A stretch of 47,949 nucleotides of DNA from DYRB01 sp963802205 (GTDB lineage Bacteria; Pseudomonadota; Gammaproteobacteria; Chromatiales; Chromatiaceae). The position numbers were made by a program, and so were the translations under genes. The stretch spans positions 1 through 47,949 of the forward strand of contig CAWDHW010000002.1 in NCBI GenBank assembly GCA_963802205.1. Direction: 5' to 3'. Below the pieces are notes generated by a model that made no database searches, was not told the origin of the DNA, and worked only from the letters and a program-made list of their open reading frames with translations. Shown piece by piece: positions 33,237 to 41,123 of the stretch. Every line of letters begins with the position of its first letter. The first letter of the stretch is position 1.

Positions 33237-33827
33237 ATGCAGGGCCTGTTGCGCCTCGCGCGCCTCATCGACGCGCTCAATACCGCTATCGGGCGCACCG
33301 CCATGTGGCTGATCCTCGTTGCCACCCTGGTCAGCGCCGGCAACGCATTGATGCGCTACAGCCTGGACCTGAGTTCCAACGCCTGGCTGGAGTTGCAGTG
33401 GTACCTCTTCGCTGCGGTCTTCCTGCTGTGCGCACCTTACACACTGCTCAAGAATGAGATGGTACGCATCGACGTGGTGGCGGGGCGGCTGTCCCGTCGT
33501 ACCCAGGTGTGGATCGATGTCGGCGGCACCCTGTTCTTCCTGCTGCCCATGGCACTGATGCTCATGGCCCTGTCCTGGCCGGGCTTCGTGCAAGCGTTCG
33601 TGCGGGAGGAGGTCTCGTCCAACGCAGGCGGCCTGGTGGTCTGGCCCGCACGCCTGCTGATCCCGGTGGGCTTCGCCCTCCTCGCCCTGCAAGGTGTCTC
33701 AGAGCTGATCAAGAAGCTCGTTTTCCTCGCTGGCGTCGGGCCTGACCCTGGCGCCTATGCACCGGAGAAGTCCGCCGAGCGGGAACTCGCCGAGGAGATC
33801 GCCCGGTTGCGGGGAGACCTCCCATGA
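33237..33827 (+). CDS. TRAP transporter small permease (DctQ type)
   Basis: 196 residues with four hydrophobic segments in the DctQ pattern (LIDALNTAIGRTAMWLILVATLVSAGNALMRY...SNAWLELQWYLFAAVFLLCAPYTLLKNEMVRIDVV). DctQ-type proteins pair with the large permease to move organic or other anions using the Na+/H+ gradient. GAGAAGGGGG precedes the ATG at 33237. Its stop overlaps the next start (ATGA), so the two are translationally coupled. Confidence 0.92.
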   Translation: MQGLLRLARLIDALNTAIGRTAMWLILVATLVSAGNALMRYSLDLSSNAWLELQWYLFAAVFLLCAPYTLLKNEMVRIDVVAGRLSRRTQVWIDVGGTLFFLLPMALMLMALSWPGFVQAFVREEVSSNAGGLVVWPARLLIPVGFALLALQGVSELIKKLVFLAGVGPDPGAYAPEKSAERELAEEIARLRGDLP

Positions 33828-35581
33828 CCGCCTTCCTCACCGCCAACATCGCCCCCCTGATGTTCGGGGCCCTGGTCCTGGTCCTGTTGCTTGGCTACCC
33901 GGTGGCCTTCTCCCTGGCGGCCGTGGGCCTGGGTTTTGGGGTGCTGGGCATCGAGCTTGGGCTTCTCAGCCCGGCCCTGTTCCAGGCCCTGCCAGAGCGG
34001 GTCTGGGGGGTCATGTCCAACGACACATTGCTGGCCATCCCCTTTTTCACCTTCATGGGGTTGATCCTGGAGCGCAGCGGCATGGCCGAGGATCTCCTCG
34101 ATACCATCGGCCAGCTCTTCGGCCCGGTACGCGGGGGGCTCGCCTTCGCCGTGGTCCTGGTAGGCGCCCTGCTGGCGGCGACCACCGGCGTGGTGGCGGC
34201 TTCGGTGATCTCCATGGGGCTGATCTCCCTGCCCATCATGCTGCGCTACGGCTACGACCGGCGGCTTGCCAGCGGCGTCATCGCTGCCTCCGGGACCCTG
34301 GCACAGATCATCCCGCCCTCACTGGTCCTCATCATCGTCGCCGATCAACTCGGGCGTTCCGTCGGCGACATGTACGCCGGGGCCTTCATCCCGGGCTTCG
34401 TCCTCACCGGACTCTACCTGGCCTATGTCGCCGGGGTCACCCTGGTGCGCCCCACCTGGGCCCCCGCGCTGCCGCGGGAGGCGCGCACCCTGGTGGAGCC
34501 CGATGGCCGCAGCGGGGTCGCTTCGCTCCTGATCATGCTCGGTATTTCCCTGGGTGCGGCCCTGGTCTTCGCGCATCTGCACTACGACGCCACCACCGCC
34601 ACCGACGTGCGGGTGGTGGTGACCCTGTCCGTCGGTATGGGGCTGGCCTTCGGCCTTGCGGTGGCCAACCGGATCCTGGGCCTCAGGCTCTTGTCGCTGG
34701 CGGCGGAGCAGGTGACCTTCGTCCTGATCCCGCCCCTGGCGCTGGTCTTCCTGGTCCTTGGGACCATCTTTCTGGGTGTCGCCACCCCCACCGAGGGCGG
34801 CGCCATGGGGGCCACCGGGGCCCTGGCGATGGCCCTGTCCCGGCGCCGCCTGAGTCTGTCCCTGCTACGCCAGGCCACGGAGAACACCGCCAAGCTTTCC
34901 GCCTTCGTGCTCTTTATCCTCATCGGGGCTCGGGTCTTCTCGCTGACCTTCTACGGGGTCAATGGCCACGTCTGGGTGGAGCACCTGCTCTCCGGGCTGC
35001 CTGGAGGGGAGACCGGGTTCCTTATCGTCGTCAATCTCCTGGTCTTTCTGCTTGCCTTTTTCCTCGACTTCTTCGAACTGGCCTTCATCATCGTTCCCCT
35101 GCTGGCCCCAGTGGCAGACAAGCTCGGTATCGACCTGGTCTGGTTCGGGGTCTTGTTGGCGGTCAACATGCAGACCTCGTTCATGCACCCGCCCTTCGGG
35201 TTCGCACTGTTCTTCCTGCGCAGCGTCGCCCCCGCCAGGGCCTACCGGGACAAGGTGACCGGGCTGACCATGGCGCCGGTGACCACGGGGCAGATCTACT
35301 GGGGGGCCATCCCCTTTGTCCTGATCCAGATCGTCATGGTGACCCTGGTCATCGCCTTCCCGCAGATGGTCATGGTCTACAAGGACGACGCCCCCAAGGT
35401 CGATCCGAGCCAGGTGGAGATTCTGGTCTCCCCCGCACGGAGCAACGCCGCAGACGATCTGACCGGGGCCTTCGGCGGCGCGGCGCAGGCCCCCATGACC
35501 AATCCTGGCCCGTGGGCCCCGCCGGCTGAATCCAGCGGCCAATCACAGCCCCCGGGAGACATGACGGACCTGTTCAAGTAG
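33824..35581 (+). CDS. TRAP transporter large permease (DctM type), long form
   Basis: 585 residues versus about 430 for the standard DctM subunit. The N-terminal half has family motifs (LLGYPVAFSLAAVGLGFGVLG, TLLAIPFFTFMGLILERSGMAEDLL, GGLAFAVVLVGALLAATTGVVAASVISMGLISLPIMLRYGY). A central insertion of extra hydrophobic segments follows (about 210-300), and then the second half (PPLALVFLVLGTIFLGVATPTEGGAMGATGAL, LDFFELAFIIVPLLAP, MQTSFMHPPFGFALFFL). A 60-residue polar C-tail follows. No DctP solute-binding gene is adjacent on either side. Confidence 0.92.
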   Translation: MTAFLTANIAPLMFGALVLVLLLGYPVAFSLAAVGLGFGVLGIELGLLSPALFQALPERVWGVMSNDTLLAIPFFTFMGLILERSGMAEDLLDTIGQLFGPVRGGLAFAVVLVGALLAATTGVVAASVISMGLISLPIMLRYGYDRRLASGVIAASGTLAQIIPPSLVLIIVADQLGRSVGDMYAGAFIPGFVLTGLYLAYVAGVTLVRPTWAPALPREARTLVEPDGRSGVASLLIMLGISLGAALVFAHLHYDATTATDVRVVVTLSVGMGLAFGLAVANRILGLRLLSLAAEQVTFVLIPPLALVFLVLGTIFLGVATPTEGGAMGATGALAMALSRRRLSLSLLRQATENTAKLSAFVLFILIGARVFSLTFYGVNGHVWVEHLLSGLPGGETGFLIVVNLLVFLLAFFLDFFELAFIIVPLLAPVADKLGIDLVWFGVLLAVNMQTSFMHPPFGFALFFLRSVAPARAYRDKVTGLTMAPVTTGQIYWGAIPFVLIQIVMVTLVIAFPQMVMVYKDDAPKVDPSQVEILVSPARSNAADDLTGAFGGAAQAPMTNPGPWAPPAESSGQSQPPGDMTDLFK

Positions 35582-35766
35582 GTCCGCGCCTCCCCAAACC
35601 TGGACTTCTGGGCAGCGAAGGTTTGCACAGGCCGCCTGCGACGGGTCAGAATCGCCGCCCCTGATACCCAATGGGGCCGCCACCAGGCCCCGCGCCCCGA
35701 CGCGGTCGGCGCGCCAGTGCCGCGCCGTCGGGCCGGACATCACCCCGATGTTGATCGGAGAACTTT

Positions 35767-36456
35767 ATGAGACTGATCCTCGCCCTTGCTCTCGCCCTGG
35801 CCGCCCCCGCGACCCTGGCCGGTTCCGACGAATCCCTGCACGTCTACCAGTTCGCCGGGACGGTCCAATGCAGCCCAGACCCGGGGGTCAAGGCGGAACA
35901 GGCCGCCGACCTCCTGCGCGGCCAGGGGGTCAAGGTGATCTCGGCCCAGCGGCGCAAGCTGCCCCTGTCGGTGGCGGTACGCTGCGGCGCCCCCACCGGG
36001 GATGTCAATGTCATCGAGGTCCCGTCGGCGGATTGGGCACTTTTCACCGCCCAAAACGCCGACAGTGGGGGCTACGGGGTCTGGGTCTTCGAGCAACCCA
36101 CGATGGAGGTCTACCGCTACGACGGGACCCTCCAGTGTGGCCTGGGCAAGGAGATCCCCATCGACGTGACGGCCGGCGAACTGACGGCGGCGCGGATCGA
36201 GGTCTTGAGCAGTCGCAAGGGTCGTGACGGGCTCGATCACATCGCCGTCTGTGGCGCCTCAACCGGGGCCATCAACATCTTCACCATCTCGCAGAAGTCC
36301 CTGGCCGCCGCCGAGCGCCTGGGCTTCGAGCCCCTGGTGACCATGGAGCTGGCCGAGGGGATCAAGCCCAGGACCAAGCCCGACGACGGCGCCCAGGGCA
36401 ATGCCTCGCTGCAGCGCCTGACTGCCCCGGCGGAGCGCATTCCGCTGCTGTGGTAG
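35767..36456 (+). CDS. exported protein with an internal duplication, unknown function
   Basis: 229 residues with a signal peptide (cleavage near LAG, residue 19). Two related units are visible. Unit 1, ~27-96: VYQFAGTVQCS ... AVRCGAPTGDVNVIEV. Unit 2, ~115-181: VYRYDGTLQCG ... IAVCGASTGAINIFTI. Each unit has a Cys pair 38 residues apart (35/73 and 124/162), likely a disulfide per unit. GGAGAA lies before the ATG. Not recognised as a named family; TRAP genes are upstream (186 bp) but the link is unclear. Confidence 0.75.
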   Translation: MRLILALALALAAPATLAGSDESLHVYQFAGTVQCSPDPGVKAEQAADLLRGQGVKVISAQRRKLPLSVAVRCGAPTGDVNVIEVPSADWALFTAQNADSGGYGVWVFEQPTMEVYRYDGTLQCGLGKEIPIDVTAGELTAARIEVLSSRKGRDGLDHIAVCGASTGAINIFTISQKSLAAAERLGFEPLVTMELAEGIKPRTKPDDGAQGNASLQRLTAPAERIPLLW

Positions 36457-36543
36457 CCGCGCCGACGTCAGATACCGCTGCGTGGCTCGAATAAAGTACA
36501 CCTCGACCGCTGTCGTCCCCTGGTCCCCTCGCAAGGCACCTCA

Positions 36544-37773
36544 TCAGACCGGTGCGGTCCCAGCCGGCCCGGCGGCGGCAAGGTACTCCCCCGACTGCAT
36601 TTCGGTCAGGCGACTGAGCAGCCGCGCGTGGGCGAATTCGTGCAGTCCGCCGTCGTAGAGCCCCTCCACAGGGGCGGCGGCGGAGACGATGAGTTTGACG
36701 CGCCGGTCGTAGAATTCGTCGATCAGGTGCAGCAGGCGCCGCGCCGCGGCATCGTGGCGGGGGGTCAGCACCGGCAACCCCGAGAGCAGCACGGTGTGAA
36801 ACTCCCGGGCAATCTCGATGTAATCCGCCGTGGCCCGGTGCCCGCCGCAGAGGGTGTCGAAGTCGAACCAGATCGCATTGGCGGCGATGCGTCGCACCGG
36901 GACCTGGCGCCCGTTGACCAGATAGCTCGACTGGGCCAGGGCATGTCCCGCGGTGAGCTGCTCGAAACAGGCCGCCAACTGCGCCTCCGCCGCCATCCCA
37001 TCCCCCTCGGCCACGAAATAGACCCCGCCCTGGGTGAGGACCCGCAGCCGGTAGTCCGTCCCGCCATCCAGCTCGAAGACCCGCGTATGCCGCTCCAGGA
37101 GTTCGATGGCCGGGACGAAGCGCTGCCGCTGCAGGCCATTTCGGTAGAGGGCCTGGGGCAGGGTGTTGGAGGTGGTCACCAGGGTTAGGCCACGGGCGAA
37201 CAGGGCACGCAACAGGCCGTAGAGGATCATGGCATCGGTGATGTCGTGGACCACGAACTCGTCCAGGCACAGCACTCGGGTACGCGCCGCCTCCCGCTCG
37301 GCCAGGACCTCCAAGGGGTCTGGCTGTTTGGGCATGTGAGCCATGGCGGCGTGGATCTCATGCATGAAGTGGTGGAAATGCACCCGCCGCTTGCCCGGCA
37401 GCGGCAGGGCGTCCACGAACCAGTCCATCAGGTGTGTCTTGCCCCGCCCGACCCCACCCCAGAGGTAGAGCCCTGTCACGGGCCTCGGCGTCGGGTGCCA
37501 GCGGTCCGCCAGGCCGCTCCCCAGACGCGCCGGGAGACGTCCGAGCAGCCGGTCGGCCAGGCCGCCGATGGGTCGCGGCGGGGGTGTGGCCACAAGGGTC
37601 CGGTGCAGGACCCGCAGGAGGTTCGCCGCCTCGGCCTGGGCTGGGTCGAAGGGGGTGAAATCGGGGGGGGCGGTGGCGCTATCCAAGATGACGGGGTGAT
37701 GACGACCAAGGGGTGCCGACACTCTACCCGGGAAACCGTCAGCCAACCGCAGTGCCGGGCCTATACAGTTCAT
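36544..37773 (-). CDS. zapE: AFG1/ZapE family ATPase
   Basis: P-loop AAA+-like ATPase; ZapE acts at the division site in E. coli, and AFG1 is the mitochondrial relative. Walker A GGVGRGKT (residues 106-113), LYLWGGVGRGKTHLMDWFVD, Walker B-type LCLDEFVVHDITDAMIL, and VTTSNTLPQALYRNGLQRQRF are the family blocks. Start is uncertain: ATG at 37773 (409 residues) is proposed, but the frame is open to 37863 and an internal GTG near 37720 is possible. Monocistronic, convergent with the gene on its left. Confidence 0.9.
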   Translation of the reverse strand: MNCIGPALRLADGFPGRVSAPLGRHHPVILDSATAPPDFTPFDPAQAEAANLLRVLHRTLVATPPPRPIGGLADRLLGRLPARLGSGLADRWHPTPRPVTGLYLWGGVGRGKTHLMDWFVDALPLPGKRRVHFHHFMHEIHAAMAHMPKQPDPLEVLAEREAARTRVLCLDEFVVHDITDAMILYGLLRALFARGLTLVTTSNTLPQALYRNGLQRQRFVPAIELLERHTRVFELDGGTDYRLRVLTQGGVYFVAEGDGMAAEAQLAACFEQLTAGHALAQSSYLVNGRQVPVRRIAANAIWFDFDTLCGGHRATADYIEIAREFHTVLLSGLPVLTPRHDAAARRLLHLIDEFYDRRVKLIVSAAAPVEGLYDGGLHEFAHARLLSRLTEMQSGEYLAAAGPAGTAPV

Positions 37774-37954
37774 TGGACAGCGATGGACCTGCATGCCCCT
37801 GGGCTTGGATTGACCCCCGCCTATGCGCGAGCACCCAGTCCCCCTCACCCTGGAAAACCACAAGGCAATCCCTTACAGATCGCCATGGCGGCCCTGCGGT
37901 GAACCCCGGTAAGATCCCCGGACGACACCCAATCGTCACCACCGGAGAATCCCC

Positions 37955-38380
37955 ATGCACCTGAACCACCGCCTTGCCTTCGCCCTGCTACTGACCCTGA
38001 TGACCACACGGCCCGCCCTGGCCGCCGAGAAGCAAAACGTGGTCTACCACCTGGCGGACGAGGACAAGGTCGCCTTTGTCCTCAACAACATGCGCAACCA
38101 CATCGACGGCGTCGGCGGGCCCCAGAACGTCAAGCTCGTCCTGGTCATGCACGGCCAGGTAGTCAAAGCCTTCTCGGACATCGACGCGGTCGACAAGGTG
38201 CGTAGCAGCGTCAAGGCGCTGCAGGCCGACGGCGTCGAGGTGGACGTGTGCGCCAACAGCCTCAAGGTCAACAAGCTGGCGATGAGCGACATGCTCCCGG
38301 GCCTGATGGAGGCCAGCGCCGGGGGCGTGGTGCGGATCGCCGAGCTTCAGTCCCAGGGCTATGTCTACATCCGTCCCTGA
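37955..38380 (+). CDS. secreted DsrE/DsrF-like protein
   Basis: 141 residues with signal peptide (cleavage near PALAA). The mature part has the DsrE-like fold pattern (VVYHLADEDKVAFVLNNMRNHIDGVG...VKLVLVMHGQVVKAF...VDVCANSLKVNKL...VRIAELQSQGYVYIRP) with one Cys at the position often conserved in DsrE-like proteins (in VDVCANSL). DsrE relatives relay sulfur; exported ones are common in sulfur-oxidising bacteria, where their role is not settled. Its end overlaps the next gene by 20 bases. Confidence 0.85.
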   Translation: MHLNHRLAFALLLTLMTTRPALAAEKQNVVYHLADEDKVAFVLNNMRNHIDGVGGPQNVKLVLVMHGQVVKAFSDIDAVDKVRSSVKALQADGVEVDVCANSLKVNKLAMSDMLPGLMEASAGGVVRIAELQSQGYVYIRP

Positions 38381-38783
38381 GCTGGAGTCTCGCCGTCGGG
38401 CCATCGCCGCTTTCGCCCGGGACAGCCTGGGCTGCGGCTGCCCGGCGGAGGTCTTCGACCGGATCCAGGAGTCCCGGCTCGACCTGCCGGGGCTGCCTGA
38501 CCCCGCCCAACGCTTCACCATCGGCGGCCGCCTGCTGGTCTACCTGGTGGCTCAGGCAGACCCCAAGGTCGCCCTCACTCACCTTGCCGCCTGGGTGGCC
38601 ATGGGCCGGGCGGAGCGGGACGCCCGGGGCATGAACCGGCTTCGGCTGGCCATCGCCGCGGACGATCCCGAGGCGCTCGCCCCACGGCTTCAGGCCCGCT
38701 TCGAGGTCCTGCCGGCACTGGACAGCCGCCTGCACCTGCACGTCCTGCCCAGCGGCGTCGTGGCGGGGCTGAGCCGCACCTAG
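38361..38783 (+). CDS. CGCP-motif protein of unknown function
   Basis: 140 residues, cytoplasmic by composition. The N-terminal ARDSLGCGCPAEVFDRI carries a conserved-looking CxCP motif, typical of a metal- or redox-active pair. The rest (FTIGGRLLVYLVAQADP...HLAAWVAMGRAERDARGMNRLRLAIA, ending LHLHVLPSGVVAG) is of alpha/beta type and resembles uncharacterised proteins of sulfur bacteria I cannot name. Starts inside the DsrE-like gene (20-base overlap), so the two are coupled. Confidence 0.75.
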   Translation: MSTSVPELESRRRAIAAFARDSLGCGCPAEVFDRIQESRLDLPGLPDPAQRFTIGGRLLVYLVAQADPKVALTHLAAWVAMGRAERDARGMNRLRLAIAADDPEALAPRLQARFEVLPALDSRLHLHVLPSGVVAGLSRT

Positions 38784-38791
38784 GCCGATCC

Positions 38792-39145
38792 ATGTCCTCA
38801 CTGGCTCAGACGCTGAGGGATTTCCTCAGCTTCCAAACCTTCGTCAGCCCCTATGCGCTGATCGGGTTCTACTACCTGGGGGCCCTGGTGATGCCCCTGG
38901 CGACCTGGGCGCTGATGATCTGGGCCAGGCGCCGCATGCACCTCCTTGGCGATGCCTACGAGCTTGCACGGGGGCTCGCCCTGAATCGCCTTTCCCCAGG
39001 GCAACGTGCCCTAGTCATGGCCCTGGCCCTGGGCGCCTTTCTTTTTATGGAACTGCTCTGGCGCATGATGTTCGAGTTCCTGATCGGCTACCTCCAGATG
39101 CGCGACGCGCTGCTCCAATTCGGCCGGGATCTGGCTATGCCTTGA
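38792..39145 (+). CDS. small membrane protein, possibly DUF4282-like
   Basis: 117 residues with two strong hydrophobic segments (about 20-44: YALIGFYYLGALVMPLATWALMIWA; about 74-94: LVMALALGAFLFMELLWRMMFEF) and basic loops (RRRM). Opening LRDFLSFQTFVSPYALIGFYYLG has the flavour of DUF4282 proteins. It follows the CGCP gene by 8 bp and likely shares its operon. Function unknown. Confidence 0.65.
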   Translation: MSSLAQTLRDFLSFQTFVSPYALIGFYYLGALVMPLATWALMIWARRRMHLLGDAYELARGLALNRLSPGQRALVMALALGAFLFMELLWRMMFEFLIGYLQMRDALLQFGRDLAMP

Positions 39146-39215
39146 CCTGGCCACTTGGAAGCCGGCCGAAAATCTGCTAAATGGTGCGATTCATCGCGTC
39201 CCCGGGAGCCACCCC

Positions 39216-40235
39216 ATGTCCGACCATCGCGACCCACTCCCCGAGCCCCAGGCCCTCATCGACCGCTTTGGCCGGCGCGTGACCTATCTGCGCATCTCCG
39301 TCACCGACCGCTGCGATTTCCGCTGCGTCTACTGCATGGAGCCGGACCAGCGCTTCACCCCCAGGGATGAGGTCCTGTCGCTGGAGGAGATACAGCAGGT
39401 CGCCGCCGCCTTCGTGGCCCTGGGGGCACGCAAGGTCCGCCTCACCGGGGGCGAGCCCCTGGTCCGCCCGGGGGTGGTGGGGCTTATGCGGGAGATCACC
39501 GCCCTGCGCGGCCTGGACGAACTGGTCATTACCACCAATGGCTCCCAACTCGGCCACCTGGCCGGGGACATCCGTGCCGCCGGGGTGCGGCGCATCAACA
39601 TCAGTCTCGACAGCCTCAGGCCTGAGCGCTTCCGCCAGATCACCCGCAAGGGCGACCTGGCCCAGGTGCTGAACGGGATCGACGCGGCCATCGCCGCCGG
39701 TTTCGATCGCATCAAGCTCAATGCGGTGATTCTGCGCGGGCGCAACCACGATGAGATCCCGGACCTGGTCGGTTACGCCGTGGATCACGGAATCAACATC
39801 AGCTTCATCGAAGAGATGCCACTGGGGGTCATCGGCGACCACGACCGTGCCGAGGCCTTCTACCCGAGCGCGCAGATCCGCTCCGACTTGGGCCCCCACT
39901 TTGAACTGGTCCCGACCACGGAGACCACCGGGGGGCCGGCACGCTATTACCGCATCCCGGGAAGCGAGACCCGGGTCGGCTTCATCTCCCCACACAGCCA
40001 CAACTTCTGCGAGGACTGCAACCGGGTGCGCGTCACCGCCGAGGGTCGTCTCCTGCTGTGCTTGGGCCAGGAGCACTCCCTGGACCTGCGCGCCATCCTG
40101 CGCCAATACCCCGGCGATGCCCGGCGCCTGCGCCAGGCCATCCAAGAGGCCATGCAGATCAAGCCCAAGGGCCATACCTTTGACATCCAGGCCAAGCCCA
40201 TCATCTTCCGGCACATGAACCATACCGGCGGTTGA
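39216..40235 (+). CDS. moaA: GTP 3',8-cyclase (molybdenum cofactor biosynthesis)
   Basis: First step of Moco synthesis: with MoaC converts GTP to cPMP. 339 residues with the radical SAM cluster at Cys33, 37, 40 (CDFRCVYC) and the second, substrate-binding cluster at Cys265, 268, 282 (FCEDCNRVRVTAEGRLLLC). Other landmarks: LTGGEPLVRPG, TNGSQL, SLDSL, and the C-terminal double glycine (NHTGG) needed in catalysis. GGGAG precedes the ATG. It is downstream of the DsrE/CGCP/membrane set (70 bp), perhaps in the same transcript. Confidence 0.97.
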   Translation: MSDHRDPLPEPQALIDRFGRRVTYLRISVTDRCDFRCVYCMEPDQRFTPRDEVLSLEEIQQVAAAFVALGARKVRLTGGEPLVRPGVVGLMREITALRGLDELVITTNGSQLGHLAGDIRAAGVRRINISLDSLRPERFRQITRKGDLAQVLNGIDAAIAAGFDRIKLNAVILRGRNHDEIPDLVGYAVDHGINISFIEEMPLGVIGDHDRAEAFYPSAQIRSDLGPHFELVPTTETTGGPARYYRIPGSETRVGFISPHSHNFCEDCNRVRVTAEGRLLLCLGQEHSLDLRAILRQYPGDARRLRQAIQEAMQIKPKGHTFDIQAKPIIFRHMNHTGG

Positions 40236-40300
40236 CAGGGCCCGCCGCTCGGGACCAACGCGCGCGCTGGTCGGAATACTGGCGGATCGGGACCTTTGGG

Positions 40301-40318
40301 TATAGGGTCACCTGACCC
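40301..40318. promoter_or_regulatory. palindrome GGGTCA-CC-TGACCC overlapping a -10-like box
   Basis: A perfect 6-bp palindrome (40305-40310/40313-40318) overlaps TATAGG (40301-40306), about 25 bases before the sHSP-like gene. The arrangement suits a repressor operator for that gene. No companion gene encoding a regulator is seen. Confidence 0.4.
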
Positions 40319-40342
40319 ATCCACCTGCCCGGTATCTGCGCC

Positions 40343-40906
40343 ATGAACCTATCGCGAGCGACTGCCCCTTTCGCTCTGAGCCTCGGACTCACGTTACAGG
40401 CCGCCCCTGCCAATGCCTGGTGGCAGTGGTACTCCCAAGAGATCCCCTACGGATCGACACCGGCCATGTGGTCTTACCGTACCACGCCCTGGGCCCCAGA
40501 GCTCTGGCCGGGCCAGGCCTGGCTCTGGAACCAACTGGCCCCTCTCGCCGGCCAGGGCGGACCCCAGTTCTGGCAGTATCAGACCATCCCCTTCGGACCT
40601 GCCCCTTGGACCTATGGCATGCCCGCCGCCGGACTCTTTGTACAGCAGAGCCAGACCCCGGCCGGCTACCAGATCCGCGTCCACACCGGCGAGCCGGGGG
40701 CGCCGACGGTTGACATCGGTGTCCAGGGCGGCTTTCTCACCATCCGCCGTCACGCGGCAACAAACGCCGCTGACGGCATGATGTCGATGCATCAGGCTGG
40801 CTGGGCCACGCAGTCGATTTCCCTGCCTGCCGACGCCAACATCGCCGCCATGCAGATGCAGCGCAGCGATGGGCTGGTGGAGATCTTCATTCCGCGGGGT
40901 CGCTGA
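40343..40906 (+). CDS. exported small-heat-shock-like (alpha-crystallin) protein
   Basis: 187 residues with a signal peptide (cleavage after ANA, residue ~25). A Trp/Pro-rich segment follows (WWQWYSQEIPYG, APWTYG), to residue ~95. The last ~85 residues show the Hsp20 pattern (GYQIRVHTGEP..PTVDIGVQGGFLTIRRHA ... ISLPADANIAAMQMQRSDGLVEIFIPR) with the A-crystallin domain. Canonical sHSPs are cytosolic; this one carries an export signal, so a periplasmic or outer-surface role is suggested. Possible operator just upstream. Unusual W-rich N-terminal region instead of the typical hydrophobic arm. Confidence 0.8.
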   Translation: MNLSRATAPFALSLGLTLQAAPANAWWQWYSQEIPYGSTPAMWSYRTTPWAPELWPGQAWLWNQLAPLAGQGGPQFWQYQTIPFGPAPWTYGMPAAGLFVQQSQTPAGYQIRVHTGEPGAPTVDIGVQGGFLTIRRHAATNAADGMMSMHQAGWATQSISLPADANIAAMQMQRSDGLVEIFIPRGR

Positions 40907-40968
40907 GGGAGACGCGGAAAGTCGTTGGCGGTGTGGGCTCGTCCCGATCCAGAAAACGTATGACCGGC

Positions 40969-41115
40969 AAGCCGTGTGCAGGAGCACCGCAGGAACGGTT
41001 CGGATGGATGGGAGGCGTAAACCTTCCTTGCCCCTGAAGGCCAGGGATGGTAGCTCGCAAATGTGTAGCTGAGGTACGACGCAAGTTAGCTGGCGTGAAG
41101 GTCCACGATCCGGTC
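40969..41115 (+). mobile_element. candidate group II intron RNA remnant (no ORF)
   Basis: 40969-41001 folds like group II domain V: the outer arms (AGCCGT / ACGGTT) pair, with an inner stem TGC/GCA, a two-base bulge and a small loop, and the same order of sequence blocks as the known AGCCGU...ACGGUUC. It is followed by GGATGGATGGGAGGCGTAAACC, similar to intron domain VI. 41088-41115 (CAAGTTAGCTGGCGTGAAGGTCCACG) resembles the GTTA...GTGAAAGTCC core near intron 5' domains. No reverse-transcriptase ORF is present, so if real it is a trimmed relic. The call is motif-based and unsure. Confidence 0.35.
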
Positions 41116-41123
41116 TTGCCGTT

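Noticed and set aside
33757..35529. 590-codon plus-strand frame in another phase over the DctM gene
   Set aside because: Out-of-frame copy of the TRAP gene; Arg/Gly/Pro-rich nonsense.
39146..39215. Possible Moco riboswitch before moaA
   Set aside because: Only 70 bases are available and I see no matching conserved core or stem arrangement.
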